From Arthrobacter zhaoxinii (GTDB lineage Bacteria; Actinomycetota; Actinomycetes; Actinomycetales; Micrococcaceae), in contig NZ_JANFLT010000001.1 in assembly GCF_024385505.1 (NCBI RefSeq), forward strand, positions 124,001-188,000: DNA of 64,000 nucleotides. Direction: 5' to 3'. The position numbers and the translations under genes are program-made. This document shows positions 1 through 9,084 of the stretch, one piece after another (positions within the stretch are counted from its first letter, which is position 1; each line of letters begins with the position of its first letter). The notes under the pieces are model-generated. The model ran no database searches. It saw only the letters and a program-made list of their open reading frames with translations, and was not told the DNA's origin.

Positions 1-3000
1 TGGCCGAGCGGATCGCCTCCGAGCTCGACGTCGAACTCGGCGAGGAAGTGGGCTTCCAGGTCCGCTTTACCGGGGAAACCGGCCGGAAGACGAAGGTCAA
101 GCTGATGACCGACGGCATCCTGCTGGCGGAAATCCGGCACGATCCGATGCTGAAGAAGTACAGCACCATCATCATTGACGAGGCCCACGAGCGCAGCCTG
201 AACATCGACTTCATCCTCGGGTACCTGCGCCGGCTGCTGCCGGCGCGCCCGGACCTGAAGGTCATCATCACTTCGGCGACCATCGATCCGCAGCGGTTCG
301 CCGAGCACTTCGCCCTCAACGGCACTCCGGCCCCCATCATCGAGGTCTCCGGCCGGACCTTCCCGGTGGAGATCCGCTACCGTCCGCTGAACCAGCCGGC
401 CGACGGCGGCAGCGACGAAGAGGGCATCGAGGACGAGCTCGAAGAGGACCGGGACCCGGTGGACGCCGTGTGCGACGCCGTCGACGAGCTTTCCCGCGAG
501 GCGCCCGGCGACGTCCTCGTGTTCTTCTCCGGCGAGCGGGAAATCCGCGACGCCGCCGACGCCCTGCGTTCCTCCGTCTCCCGCAACCCCCGGCTGGCCA
601 ACACCGAGATCCTGCCGCTGTTCGCCCGGCTCTCCCTGGCCGAACAGCACAAGGTCTTCTCCCCCGGCCGGAACCGGCGGATCATCCTCGCCACCAACGT
701 GGCCGAGACCTCGCTGACGGTCCCCGGCATCAAATACGTCATTGATACCGGTACGGCACGCATCTCGCGCTATTCGCACCGCACGAAGGTCCAACGCCTG
801 CCGATTGAGCGGATCTCCCAGGCTTCCGCCAACCAGCGCTCGGGGCGCTGCGGCCGTGTCTCCGACGGCATCGCGATCCGGCTGTACTCGGCGGAGGACT
901 TCGAGTCCCGGCCGGAATTCACCGATCCCGAAATCCTGCGCACCAACCTGGCCGCCGTGATCCTGCAGATGGCGGCCATGGGCGTGGCCAAGGGGCCCAA
1001 GGACGTTGCGGATTTCCCGTTCGTCCAGCCCCCGGATTCCAAGGCCATCAACGACGGCGCCGTGCTGCTGCGCGAACTCGGTGCCCTGCATCCCCAGGGC
1101 GGCATCACCGAGGTGGGCCGGAAGCTCTCCCAGCTGCCGGTGGACCCCCGGCTGGGCCGGATGATCGTCGAGGCGGGCAACCGCGGCTGCACCAAGGAAG
1201 TCATGGTGCTCACGGCCGCGCTGACCATCCAGGATCCGCGCGAACGCCCCTCCAAGGACGATCCGGCCCGGGCCCAGAAGGCCGCGGAAATGCACAAGCG
1301 GTTCGTGGACGAGAACTCGGATTTCACCGGGTACCTGAACCTGTGGCGCTATGTGGAGGAAAAGCAGAAGGAACTATCCTCCTCGGCCTTCCGAAGGATG
1401 TGCAAAAACGAGTTCCTCAACTTCCTGCGGATCCGCGAATGGCAGGACCTGTTTGCCCAGCTGCGCCAGCTGGCCAAGCCGCTGGGGATCACGCTTGCCC
1501 CCGAACCGGTGGACCCCGTGGGCAAGTACCGGGAAATCCATATGTCCCTGCTGGCCGGACTGCTCAGCCATATCGGCCTCTACGACCAGCGCAAGCGTGA
1601 ATACACCGGCGCCCGCGGCACACGCTTCGCGGTCTTCCCCGGCTCGGCCCTGTTCAAGAAGTCCCCGGACTGGGTGATGGCTGCCGAGCTGGTGGAAACC
1701 TCCCGCCTGTGGGCACGGGTGGCGGCGAAGTTTGATCCGCTCTGGGTGGAGGACGTTGCCGGCCACCTGGTGAAGCGCACCTACAGCGAACCGCACTGGT
1801 CCAAGAGCCGCGGGGCCGTGATGGCCTATGAGAAAGTCACCCTCTACGGCGTTCCGGTGGTGCCGCAGCGCAGCATCAACTACGGCCGCATCGACCCCGT
1901 GCTGTCCCGCGAAATGTTCATCCGGCATGCCCTCGTGGAGGGCGACTGGCGTACCCACCATAAGTTCTTCCACCGCAACCAGGCCCTGCTGGCCGAGGTT
2001 GAGGAGCTGGAGAACCGGGTCCGCCGCCGCGGGCTGCGCGTGGATGACGAAACCCTCTTCGAGTTCTACGACGAGCGGGTGGGCGCCGACGTCGTCTCCG
2101 AACGCCACTTCGACAAATGGTGGAAGCATGCCCGGCACGAGGATCCGGCACTGCTGGACTTCGACCCGGACGCGCTGCGCACCGATGACGCCGAGGGACT
2201 CGACGAGAAGGACTTCCCGAAGTCCTTCTTCTACGGTTCCTTCGAGCTGCCGCTGACCTACGAGTTCACTCCCGGCGTGCCCACTGCCAACGACGGCGTC
2301 ACGGTGGAAGTGCCGGTATTGTTCCTGAACCAGCTCACCCCCGGACCGTTCGCCTGGCAGATCCCCGGCCTGCGCGCCGAGCTCATTACGGCCCTGATCA
2401 AGTCCCTGCCCAAGGCGATCCGGAAGAACTTCGTTCCGGCGCCCGACGTCGCACGCTCGGCGGCCGCGGCACTGGCCGCTGATTTCGACCCGGCCTCGGA
2501 CGAGCTGGAGCCGTCCCTGGAACTGGTGCTGCGCCGACTTAAGGGATCGATCATCCCGCCCGGTTCCTGGAACTGGGATGCCGTCCCGGACCACCTCCGG
2601 ATGACGTTCACCGTGGTGGATTCCTCCGGCCGGGTGCTGGACGAGGGCAAGGACCTCGCCGCACTGCAGGAGTCCCTCGCCCCCGCCACGCGCCGGGCCA
2701 TCGCGGAATCCCTCGGCGCCACACCGTCCACCGTGCAGCCGCGCGGACCCAAGGGCCCCAAGGGCAAGGCCTCAGCTGCCGCAGACGGCAACGGTTCCGG
2801 CGGCGCCGGCAACGGTTCCTCCGTGGCGGAACGGACCGGACTGACCGAGTGGAGCATCGGCACCCTGGAGAAGCAGGTGCAGCGGCTGGTGGCCGGGCAT
2901 ACGGTGACCGGATACCCGGCACTGGTGGACGAGGGCAGCACCGCGGGCGTGCGGATCTTCCAAAGCGCCGGCGAGCAGCAGGCCGCCATGCGTGCCGGCG

Positions 3001-3695
3001 TCATCCGGCTGCTGGTGCTGCGCGTGCCCAGCCCGGCGAAGTACGTGCTGGAGCACCTGAGCAACACCGAGAAGCTGACCTTCAGCCAGAACCCGCACGG
3101 AAGTGTGGCTGCGCTGATCGAGGACTGCACCTTGGCCGCGGTGGACAAGCTCACCCCGGAGCAGCTCCCGTGGACGCGGGCCGAGTTCGACGCCCTGTAT
3201 GAAACCGTGCGGGCCGAACTGATCGACACCGTCTTCACCGTCACCGCGATCGTGGAGAAGATCCTGGCCAGCACCCGGCGGATCACCAAGGCCCTGAAGG
3301 GCACCACGTCGCTGGCCCTGATCAGTGCCCTGAATGACATCCGGGCGCAGCTCGACGCCCTGGTGTACCCCGGGTTCGTGGCCCGCACGGGCTACGCGCA
3401 GCTGATGCACCTGCCGCGCTACCTGGCCGGCATTGAACGCCGGCTGGAGAAGCTGCCGGGCAACGTGCAGCGGGACGGGCTGTCCATGGCTGTGGTCCAC
3501 CGTCTCGAGGACGAGTACGACGACGCCGTGGCGGCGCTGGCGCCCGGTCGCGGCACTCCCCCCGAACTGGCGGAGGTCCGCTGGATGATCGAGGAACTGC
3601 GGATCAGCTTCTTCGCGCAGGAACTGGGAACGGCCCGGACCGTTTCGGAGAAACGGATCCGGACCGCCCTGAACTCGGCGCTGGCTCCGGCCTAA
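1..3695 (+). CDS. hrpA: ATP-dependent RNA helicase HrpA (5' end missing)
   Basis: DEAH-box RNA helicase of the HrpA type, an ATP-driven cytoplasmic enzyme that remodels RNA or RNA-protein complexes. The reading frame is open from base 3 with no start codon, so the N-terminus and Walker A motif lie outside the window. Visible motifs are DEAH (near 177-188), the SAT motif (TSATID, near 272) and motif VI (QRSGRCGRV, near 837). After them come the helicase-associated and OB-like regions and a long C-terminal part of the kind (DUF3418) that separates HrpA from HrpB. A Gly/Ser/Lys-rich linker lies near 2740-2825. The visible part is about 1230 residues, consistent with the family's roughly 1300. 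Its TAA overlaps the stop of the convergent HIT gene, leaving no room for a terminator. Confidence 0.93.
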   Translation, partial: AERIASELDVELGEEVGFQVRFTGETGRKTKVKLMTDGILLAEIRHDPMLKKYSTIIIDEAHERSLNIDFILGYLRRLLPARPDLKVIITSATIDPQRFAEHFALNGTPAPIIEVSGRTFPVEIRYRPLNQPADGGSDEEGIEDELEEDRDPVDAVCDAVDELSREAPGDVLVFFSGEREIRDAADALRSSVSRNPRLANTEILPLFARLSLAEQHKVFSPGRNRRIILATNVAETSLTVPGIKYVIDTGTARISRYSHRTKVQRLPIERISQASANQRSGRCGRVSDGIAIRLYSAEDFESRPEFTDPEILRTNLAAVILQMAAMGVAKGPKDVADFPFVQPPDSKAINDGAVLLRELGALHPQGGITEVGRKLSQLPVDPRLGRMIVEAGNRGCTKEVMVLTAALTIQDPRERPSKDDPARAQKAAEMHKRFVDENSDFTGYLNLWRYVEEKQKELSSSAFRRMCKNEFLNFLRIREWQDLFAQLRQLAKPLGITLAPEPVDPVGKYREIHMSLLAGLLSHIGLYDQRKREYTGARGTRFAVFPGSALFKKSPDWVMAAELVETSRLWARVAAKFDPLWVEDVAGHLVKRTYSEPHWSKSRGAVMAYEKVTLYGVPVVPQRSINYGRIDPVLSREMFIRHALVEGDWRTHHKFFHRNQALLAEVEELENRVRRRGLRVDDETLFEFYDERVGADVVSERHFDKWWKHARHEDPALLDFDPDALRTDDAEGLDEKDFPKSFFYGSFELPLTYEFTPGVPTANDGVTVEVPVLFLNQLTPGPFAWQIPGLRAELITALIKSLPKAIRKNFVPAPDVARSAAAALAADFDPASDELEPSLELVLRRLKGSIIPPGSWNWDAVPDHLRMTFTVVDSSGRVLDEGKDLAALQESLAPATRRAIAESLGATPSTVQPRGPKGPKGKASAAADGNGSGGAGNGSSVAERTGLTEWSIGTLEKQVQRLVAGHTVTGYPALVDEGSTAGVRIFQSAGEQQAAMRAGVIRLLVLRVPSPAKYVLEHLSNTEKLTFSQNPHGSVAALIEDCTLAAVDKLTPEQLPWTRAEFDALYETVRAELIDTVFTVTAIVEKILASTRRITKALKGTTSLALISALNDIRAQLDALVYPGFVARTGYAQLMHLPRYLAGIERRLEKLPGNVQRDGLSMAVVHRLEDEYDDAVAALAPGRGTPPELAEVRWMIEELRISFFAQELGTARTVSEKRIRTALNSALAPA

Positions 3696-4120
3696 GCCTC
3701 GGGGACGAAGGCCCCGTGCCCGGCGTCGCGCAGGCCCTGGCGCAGCTTTTCCGCGTTGGCCGCCATCCGCCCGGGATCCGGATTGGACTCGGCCCGGCTG
3801 AAGTCGAAGTCCTGCAGCGAGTTGGCCGGCCAGACGTGCAGGTGAAGATGGTCCACCTCGAAGCCGGCAATGCTGAGGCCGGCCCGCTCCGAGCCGAAGA
3901 CGGACACCTGCGCCTGGCCGATGGCCTGGGCCACCGTGGTGAGCTTCTGCATCAGGTCCACCGGTGCGTCCGTCCACTTGTTGATCTCCGCGCGCGGAAC
4001 CACCAGGGTGTGGCCGTCGCTGAGCGGACCGATGCTGAGGAACGCAACGGCGTCGTCGTCTTTCCAGACGAAATGTCCGGGAATTTCGCCGTTGATGATC
4101 CGGGTAAAGAGTGTAGGCAT
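3692..4120 (-). CDS. HIT family protein (nucleotide hydrolase/transferase)
   Basis: Small cytoplasmic protein of 142 residues of the histidine triad family, which hydrolyses or transfers nucleotidyl groups (AMP-lysine or Ap4A-type substrates). The catalytic triad HLHLH is at residues 91-95, followed by VWP, and the N-terminal FTRIINGEIPG block is typical. The ATG at 4120 was chosen because AAGGAG lies seven bases upstream; a longer in-frame extension to 4204 has no such site and a Pro/Ala-rich sequence. The gene converges on hrpA and their stop codons overlap. The substrate cannot be deduced from sequence. Confidence 0.9.
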   Translation of the reverse strand: MPTLFTRIINGEIPGHFVWKDDDAVAFLSIGPLSDGHTLVVPRAEINKWTDAPVDLMQKLTTVAQAIGQAQVSVFGSERAGLSIAGFEVDHLHLHVWPANSLQDFDFSRAESNPDPGRMAANAEKLRQGLRDAGHGAFVPEA

Positions 4121-4213
4121 GGGTGCTCCTTCAGGTTGTCCCTTTGATGCGGCGGCGGGCAGGGGCGCCCGCAGCGGCGGAGGAACGGGTCGGCCGGTAA
4201 ACATGATTCGACG

Positions 4214-5080
4214 CTACCCCTTTTGCGGCGGGTTTTCGGCCCGGCCCGGATCCGCGCCAACGGCCGCCGGCGTGCCCGGCGTGCTGGACCACTGCGACCA
4301 GGAGCCCGGATACAGTGCCGCGGACGTGCCGGCCTGCGCCAGGGCTGCGACCTCGTGGGCGGCGAAAATGCCCGATCCGCAGTACGCCGCCACCGGCCGG
4401 TCCGGCCGGACGCCCAGGGCCTCGAAGGAGGCGCGCAGCTCAGCAGGGCTGCGGAAGGTACCGTCCGCGGCGAGGTTGTCGGTGGAAGGCCGGTTGACGG
4501 CGCCCGGGATATGGCCTGCACGGGGATCCACCGGTTCGGTCTCTCCCCGGTAGCGTTCCGGCGCCCGCGCATCGAGGAGGGTTCCCTCGGCCGCCACCCG
4601 GCCCGCCTCGGGCAGGCCGACCACCGGCATGTGTCCCCAGGACAGGTATGCCGTCCCGGGCTCCGGCTGCACCGGACCGCTTGCCAGCGGCAGTCCGGCC
4701 TCACGCCACGCGGCGAGGCCGCCGTCGAGCAGGTAAACGTCCGTCTCTCCCGCGTGCCGCAGCAGCCACCAGGCGCGGGCCGCGGAGGTGCCGGCGGCGT
4801 CGTCGTAAACCACCACCGTGTCGCCGTCATTCAGGCCCCAGCCGCGGGCGGCCGCGGCGAAGGCGGCAGGATCCGGCAGCGGATGCCGCCCTTCCGCCGG
4901 AACGGCGGGCGCCGAGAGTTCGGTATCCATATCCACGTAGACCGCTCCGGGCAGGTGTCCGCGCAGGTACTTCTCCCTCCCGTCGGCGGCGCCCAGGGTC
5001 CAGCGCACGTCCAGCAGGACGGGCGGGCGCGGGGACCGGAGGCGTTCGTGCAGCTGCGCTGCGGAGATCAGGATCTCCAT
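4214..5080 (-). CDS. Sulfurtransferase, tandem rhodanese (thiosulfate/3-mercaptopyruvate type)
   Basis: Protein of 288 residues with two rhodanese domains, moving sulfur from thiosulfate or 3-mercaptopyruvate to an acceptor such as cyanide or a thiol. The C-terminal domain carries the catalytic cysteine C234 in the loop CGSGIFA. The N-terminal domain has Asp at the equivalent place (VYDDAAG), so it is the usual inactive structural domain. A CGSGI-type loop resembles mercaptopyruvate sulfurtransferases, but substrate assignment from six loop residues is weak. The ATG overlaps the stop of the upstream MBL gene (TAATG), so the two are translationally coupled. Confidence 0.88.
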   Translation of the reverse strand: MEILISAAQLHERLRSPRPPVLLDVRWTLGAADGREKYLRGHLPGAVYVDMDTELSAPAVPAEGRHPLPDPAAFAAAARGWGLNDGDTVVVYDDAAGTSAARAWWLLRHAGETDVYLLDGGLAAWREAGLPLASGPVQPEPGTAYLSWGHMPVVGLPEAGRVAAEGTLLDARAPERYRGETEPVDPRAGHIPGAVNRPSTDNLAADGTFRSPAELRASFEALGVRPDRPVAAYCGSGIFAAHEVAALAQAGTSAALYPGSWSQWSSTPGTPAAVGADPGRAENPPQKG

Positions 5081-5739
5081 TACAGGTCCACGGTTTCCCC
5101 GGCGTCCAGGTGCCGGAACTCGGTGCCGTAGATCTTGCCGAACCGGGTCACGTGCCCCTCGACCATGCCCAGGCCGCGGTCATTCAGGAGCGCCTCGTGG
5201 ATGGGGTAGGCCCGCTCTGCTCCGGTGGCAATGACAAAGTCGATGACCTCCCCCGCCTTGGACCAGGGTGCGTGGATCGGCACCAGCACGGTCCGCGGCT
5301 TCAGGCCGTTGGGGACCACGAAGGAATCCCCCGGGTGGTAGACCCGGCCTTCCACCAGGTAGCCGATGTTGGCCACGACGGGAATCAGCGGATGAATCAG
5401 GGCGTGCTGGCCGCCGAAGGACTGGATGCCGAACCCGGCGACGGTGAAGCTGGTGTTGGGTTCGACGTCGTGGATGCGGCCGTCCACCTCCGGCGGAGCT
5501 TCGCTGCGAAGGAGTGCCGCGAGGCCCGCCGGGGCGTGAAGCTCCAGCGACGGCTGCTCCTGCATTGCGGCAAGCACCCGCGGACGGTCCAGGTGGTCTG
5601 CGTGCTCGTGCGTGATCAGGACGGCGTCCGCTTCCCTCAGCGCCGTTTCAACTTCGGAAAAGGTGCCGGGATCCAGCACCAGGACGTGCCCGCCCTGCTC
5701 GAAACGGACACAGGAGTGCGTGAACTTCGTCATTTTCAT
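5080..5739 (-). CDS. MBL-fold metallo-hydrolase
   Basis: Protein of 219 residues with the metallo-beta-lactamase fold. The metal-binding signature THEHADHLD (H44, H46, D48, H49) is intact, and downstream histidines and aspartates (HPGDSF, IHAPWSK) complete a two-metal site. This short UlaG/YtnP-like form acts on small-molecule or lactone substrates, but the substrate is unknown here. It is the first gene of a two-gene operon with the sulfurtransferase; pairing of an MBL hydrolase with a rhodanese suggests a persulfide or thioester role, which is inference. A second in-frame ATG at 5733 is an alternative start. Confidence 0.8.
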   Translation of the reverse strand: MKMTKFTHSCVRFEQGGHVLVLDPGTFSEVETALREADAVLITHEHADHLDRPRVLAAMQEQPSLELHAPAGLAALLRSEAPPEVDGRIHDVEPNTSFTVAGFGIQSFGGQHALIHPLIPVVANIGYLVEGRVYHPGDSFVVPNGLKPRTVLVPIHAPWSKAGEVIDFVIATGAERAYPIHEALLNDRGLGMVEGHVTRFGKIYGTEFRHLDAGETVDL

Positions 5740-5869
5740 AGCGCCACCCTACTCCGGAGGCGTTCGGCCGTGCAGGACGGGCCACCGGTGCTGCTGATAA
5801 TCTTAGGGGTCTATCCACCCGCAGGCGCAGTGCCGCCCGCCTGCCGTCCCACCCGCTGGAGGAACATCC

Positions 5870-6301
5870 GTGTCATCCGAGACATCCCGGACGTCCAAAC
5901 GCGCACCGGAGCAGCGTGTCACCCGCCAGCGGCTGGCAGTAGGCCGCACCCTGGATGAACTCGATGACTTCGTCAGCACCCAGGAACTCTTCCGGCTGCT
6001 GCAGGAACGCGGCGAGCGGGTTTCCCTGGCCACCACCTACCGGGTCCTGCAGTCCATGGCGGATGAAAACCTCGTGGACGTGCTGCGGGGCGGCGACGGC
6101 GAGGCGCTCTACCGGCGGTGCGCCGTCGAGCACCACCACCATCACCTCGTCTGCCGGGAGTGCGGCAAGGCCGTGGAGGTGGAGGCCCCTGCGGTGGAGA
6201 GCTGGGCCGCAGCCCTCGGCGCCAAATACGGCTTCACCGAGGTGGCGCACACCGTTGAGGTCTTCGGGCTGTGCCCGGAGTGCAGCGCCCGTAAAGGCTA
6301 A
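5870..6301 (+). CDS. zur: Zinc uptake regulator, Fur family
   Basis: Fur-family repressor of 143 residues. An N-terminal winged helix (about residues 15-80) is followed by a dimerisation/metal domain with the histidine run H88-H92 and two structural-zinc pairs, C95-x2-C98 and C135-x2-C138. The sub-family is assigned from context: the gene converges on znuB-znuC-znuA, with the stop codons overlapping at 6298-6301. The GTG start at 5870 is preceded by GGAGG. Zn-loaded Zur would repress the transporter operon through the palindrome at 9069-9083. A Fur or PerR role is less likely next to an uptake system with a His-rich binding protein. Confidence 0.88.
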   Translation: MSSETSRTSKRAPEQRVTRQRLAVGRTLDELDDFVSTQELFRLLQERGERVSLATTYRVLQSMADENLVDVLRGGDGEALYRRCAVEHHHHHLVCRECGKAVEVEAPAVESWAAALGAKYGFTEVAHTVEVFGLCPECSARKG

Positions 6302-7185
6302 GCGGCGGCTGTAGGCGTGTTCGCGCTGAGCTCCCGGCGCCGGTGCCCGCCGCGCATGCGGCGGATGACCCGGCAGACCAGGTAGATCGCGAAGGACACG
6401 GTGGTGACGTACGGACTGATCGGAATCCGGCCGCCCAGTGCCAGCAGGATGCCGCCCACCGAGGAGGCCAGTGCGAAGAGCACGCTGAGGAACACCACCA
6501 GGCGCGGCGAGGACGTCACGAGCAGGGCTGCCGCCGCCGGCGTGATCAGCAGCGAGAGCACCAGCAGGGCCCCCACCACCTGGATGGACAGGGCAACGGC
6601 CAGGCCCAGCAGGAACATAAAGACAATGGACAGCACCCGCACCGGCACGCCGCGCGCCTCGGCCAGGTCCGGGTCCGCACTGGCGAAGGTCAGCGGCCGC
6701 CAGATGAACAGCAGGGCGGCGACGACGACGGCGGCGACACCGGCAAGCAGGTTCAGCTGCACGGTGTCCACGGCGACGATCTGGCCGGTCAGCAGCCCGA
6801 ACTTGTTGGCGGAACGGCCCTCGTAGAGTCCAAGGAACAGGATGCCCAGGCCGAGCCCGAACGGCATGATGACGCCGATGATCGAGTTCCGGTCCCGCGC
6901 CCGCAGCCCCATGACTGCCAGCAGGACGGCCGCGGCCACCGATCCGGCCAGCGAACCGACCACCACGTTCACGCCAATTAGCAGGGCGAAGGACGCCCCG
7001 GCGAAAGAGAGCTCGGCAATGCCGTGCACGGCAAAGGCCAGGTCCCGCATCAGCACGAAGGTTCCGATCAGCCCGCCGACCAGGCCGAGGATTGCCGCGG
7101 CCCAGATGGAATTGCTGACAAGCGGAAGCAGCTCGCCGTAGTCGCTGAAATCAAAAACCGCATCGAAGAAGCTACGCAGGTCCAA
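6298..7185 (-). CDS. znuB: Zinc ABC transporter permease
   Basis: Integral membrane permease of the ZnuB/MntB (ABC-3) family, about 295 residues with eight or so hydrophobic segments; it forms the channel of the high-affinity zinc importer. The stretch GIAELSFAGASFALLIG and the late LLSLLITPAAAALL segment are typical. The start is uncertain: the frame is open to 7302, but that part overlaps znuC and reads as non-membrane sequence. The TTG at 7185 lies just inside the znuC end (14-base overlap), with a weak AGGG upstream. Third gene of znuA-znuC-znuB. Confidence 0.88.
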   Translation of the reverse strand: MDLRSFFDAVFDFSDYGELLPLVSNSIWAAAILGLVGGLIGTFVLMRDLAFAVHGIAELSFAGASFALLIGVNVVVGSLAGSVAAAVLLAVMGLRARDRNSIIGVIMPFGLGLGILFLGLYEGRSANKFGLLTGQIVAVDTVQLNLLAGVAAVVVAALLFIWRPLTFASADPDLAEARGVPVRVLSIVFMFLLGLAVALSIQVVGALLVLSLLITPAAAALLVTSSPRLVVFLSVLFALASSVGGILLALGGRIPISPYVTTVSFAIYLVCRVIRRMRGGHRRRELSANTPTAAA

Positions 7186-8002
7186 GATCGCCCTCGCTTT
7201 CTCCGTGGTGGTGGGTGGTGGCGTCCGGGATGCCCAGGACCACGATCCGGCCGTGGCTGCGCAGGACTTCGACGCGGCTGCCGTACATTTCCGAGAGCAC
7301 ATCGCTGCGCAGGACTTCGGCGGGGGTGCCGGTGCGGAACTGCCCGCCGGCCAGGTACAGCACGCGGTCCACGTATTCGATGATCGGATTGATTTCGTGC
7401 GTTACGAAGACGACGGCGGCGCCGTCGTCATGGCAGCGCCGCTCGATCAGGGAGCTGATGGCCTGCTGGTGGTGCAGGTCCAGGGAGAGCAGCGGCTCGT
7501 CGCAGAGCAGCAGATCCGGGTTGGTGGCCAGTGCCTGGGCCGCGCGCAGGCGCTGCAGCTCGCCGCCGGAGAGCCGCCCCACGGGTTCATCCGCGTAGGA
7601 GGTGGCTCCCACCTGCTCGAGCAGCCGGTCCACGCGCTGCCGGACCGGCTTTCCGCGCAGCCGCAGACCCCAGCGGTCGCCGTCGACGCCGAGTCCCACC
7701 AGGTCCCGGCCGCGCAGCGGTGTGCCGGGGCTGAAGGATTTCTGCTGCGGGATGTACCCGATGTCCTTGCTGCCCCGCTGCACGTTGCGGCCGTTGATGC
7801 TGACGGTGCCTCCGGTGAGCGGCTGCAGTCCCAGCAGGACCTTCAGGAAACTCGTTTTGCCTGAGCCGTTGGGGCCGAGGACGGCGAGGAATTCACCGGC
7901 ATTGATGTCCAGATCCAGGTTCTTCCACAGGGTGCGGTCCCCGTAGGACAGGCCTGCATCGCGCAGGCGCACTACGGGCGTGGGCGGCCCCGAACGGTTC
8001 AC
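7172..8002 (-). CDS. znuC: Zinc ABC transporter ATP-binding protein
   Basis: ATPase subunit of the zinc importer, 276 residues. It has Walker A (GPNGSGKT), a signature motif (LSGGELQR), Walker B (LLLCDEPLLSLD) and the switch histidine (VFVTHE). The His-rich C-terminal tail (near HHHGES) fits a metal transporter. The GTG at 8002 overlaps the znuA stop as GTGA, a classic coupling, and is preferred over an in-frame ATG at 8044 inside znuA. It works with ZnuB in the membrane and lipoprotein ZnuA outside. Confidence 0.9.
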   Translation of the reverse strand: MNRSGPPTPVVRLRDAGLSYGDRTLWKNLDLDINAGEFLAVLGPNGSGKTSFLKVLLGLQPLTGGTVSINGRNVQRGSKDIGYIPQQKSFSPGTPLRGRDLVGLGVDGDRWGLRLRGKPVRQRVDRLLEQVGATSYADEPVGRLSGGELQRLRAAQALATNPDLLLCDEPLLSLDLHHQQAISSLIERRCHDDGAAVVFVTHEINPIIEYVDRVLYLAGGQFRTGTPAEVLRSDVLSEMYGSRVEVLRSHGRIVVLGIPDATTHHHGESEGDLGPA

Positions 8003-8988
8003 TGGAGCACGCTTTCCATGGCAGCGGTGTTCGCGGCCATCCACTCCAGGTAGTCCAGCCCCTCGGGCAGGGTTTCGGAGAAGTCCACCACGGGAACATC
8101 TGTGTCCAGTGCTGTTTGGCGTACCGCCTCGGTCTGGGAGGTGGAGGTCTGTTCGTTGTAGCCGAGGAAGGCGATCGAGCCGCCGCTCACCAGGTTCTGC
8201 ATTTCCTTCAGCACCTGCGGCGGAACGTCCGCGCCTTCCTCCACGGCTTCGGTGAAGTCCGAAGGCGTGGAGTTGTGCAGCCCCGCGGCTTCCACCAGGT
8301 AGTCGGGCACCGGTTCGGTCAGGGCGACGTCGCGTCCTCCCGAAGATTCCCGAAGCGCGGCGAGGGCGGCGTTGATGTCCGCGATGCCCTCGTTGAAGTC
8401 GGCGGTGTTGCTGCGGAACTCCTCGACGGCGCCGGCGTCCAGTTCGCCGAGGCGTTCGGCTGCGGCGTCCGCGAGCCGCTGCATGGCGTCGGGGCTGTAC
8501 CAGACGTGCTCGTTGAAGGAGCCGTGGCTATGGCCGTGGTGATCTTCACCTTCGGCGTGGTGCTCTTCGCCTTCGGCGTGGTGCTCTTCGCCCTCGGCGG
8601 ATCCGGAGTCCTCGAGGCCGGAAAGCTCGACGGCGTTGAGGATGTTCTCCGCGGGGATGCCTTCGTCGGCTGCGAGCTTCTCCAGGAAGGAGTCATAGCC
8701 GCCGCCGTTGAGCACCACCAGGTCCGCCTTCGACACCGCCAGCCGGTCCCGGGCCGTGGCCTCGTAGGAGTGCGGATCCTGGCTGGGCCGGTCAATCAGG
8801 GCCGTCACGTCGACATTGTCCCCGCCGATCCCGGCAAGGATGTTGCCGTAGACATCGGTGGATGCCACCACGCGAACGACGCCGTCGCTGCCCTCGGTTT
8901 CGCCGCCGTCACCGCCGGCACAGCCCGTCAGGGCCAGCGCTGCTGCGGCTAGGAAGGTTCCGGCCAAGCGGACGGGCAAGCGGTGCAT
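7999..8988 (-). CDS. znuA: Zinc ABC transporter substrate-binding lipoprotein
   Basis: Extracytoplasmic metal-binding protein of cluster A-I, 329 residues. It starts with a lipoprotein signal peptide ending in LTGC (lipidated C23). A repeated His/Glu/Asp-rich insert, three close copies of an EGExHHA-like unit then GHSHG (coding near 8515-8595), is the zinc-gathering loop typical of ZnuA and points to Zn rather than Mn. Binding-site context includes DPHSYE and FNEHVWYSP. The ATG at 8988 was picked because the signal peptide begins there. First gene of the operon; the palindrome at 9069-9083 lies about 80 bases upstream and is the likely Zur operator. Confidence 0.92.
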   Translation of the reverse strand: MHRLPVRLAGTFLAAAALALTGCAGGDGGETEGSDGVVRVVASTDVYGNILAGIGGDNVDVTALIDRPSQDPHSYEATARDRLAVSKADLVVLNGGGYDSFLEKLAADEGIPAENILNAVELSGLEDSGSAEGEEHHAEGEEHHAEGEDHHGHSHGSFNEHVWYSPDAMQRLADAAAERLGELDAGAVEEFRSNTADFNEGIADINAALAALRESSGGRDVALTEPVPDYLVEAAGLHNSTPSDFTEAVEEGADVPPQVLKEMQNLVSGGSIAFLGYNEQTSTSQTEAVRQTALDTDVPVVDFSETLPEGLDYLEWMAANTAAMESVLQ

Positions 8989-9068
8989 AAGGTTCGATCC
9001 CAGGTTAGGCGGTTGGTTGCAGAATTCCGGGCCCCGGCACCGCCGAAGCTTTTTCAGCATAGCCTAAA

Positions 9069-9083
9069 CGCGAATCATTCGCA
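9069..9083 (-). promoter_or_regulatory. Candidate Zur operator upstream of znuA
   Basis: A 13-base perfect inverted repeat, GCGAAT-C-ATTCGC (9070-9082), sits between the stop of the upstream CBS gene and znuA. Its core AATCATT matches the centre of the actinobacterial Zur box (TGAAAATCATTTTCA); 10 of 15 positions agree over 9069-9083. On the minus strand a TATGCT hexamer follows about 15 bases downstream, so a bound repressor would block the promoter. Operator identity is inferred from symmetry and context. Confidence 0.6.
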
Positions 9084-9084
9084 T

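Noticed and set aside
7186-7302. Longer N-terminus of the zinc permease
   Set aside because: The extra 39 codons overlap znuC and read as Ser/Ala/Thr-rich polar sequence, unlike permease N-termini.
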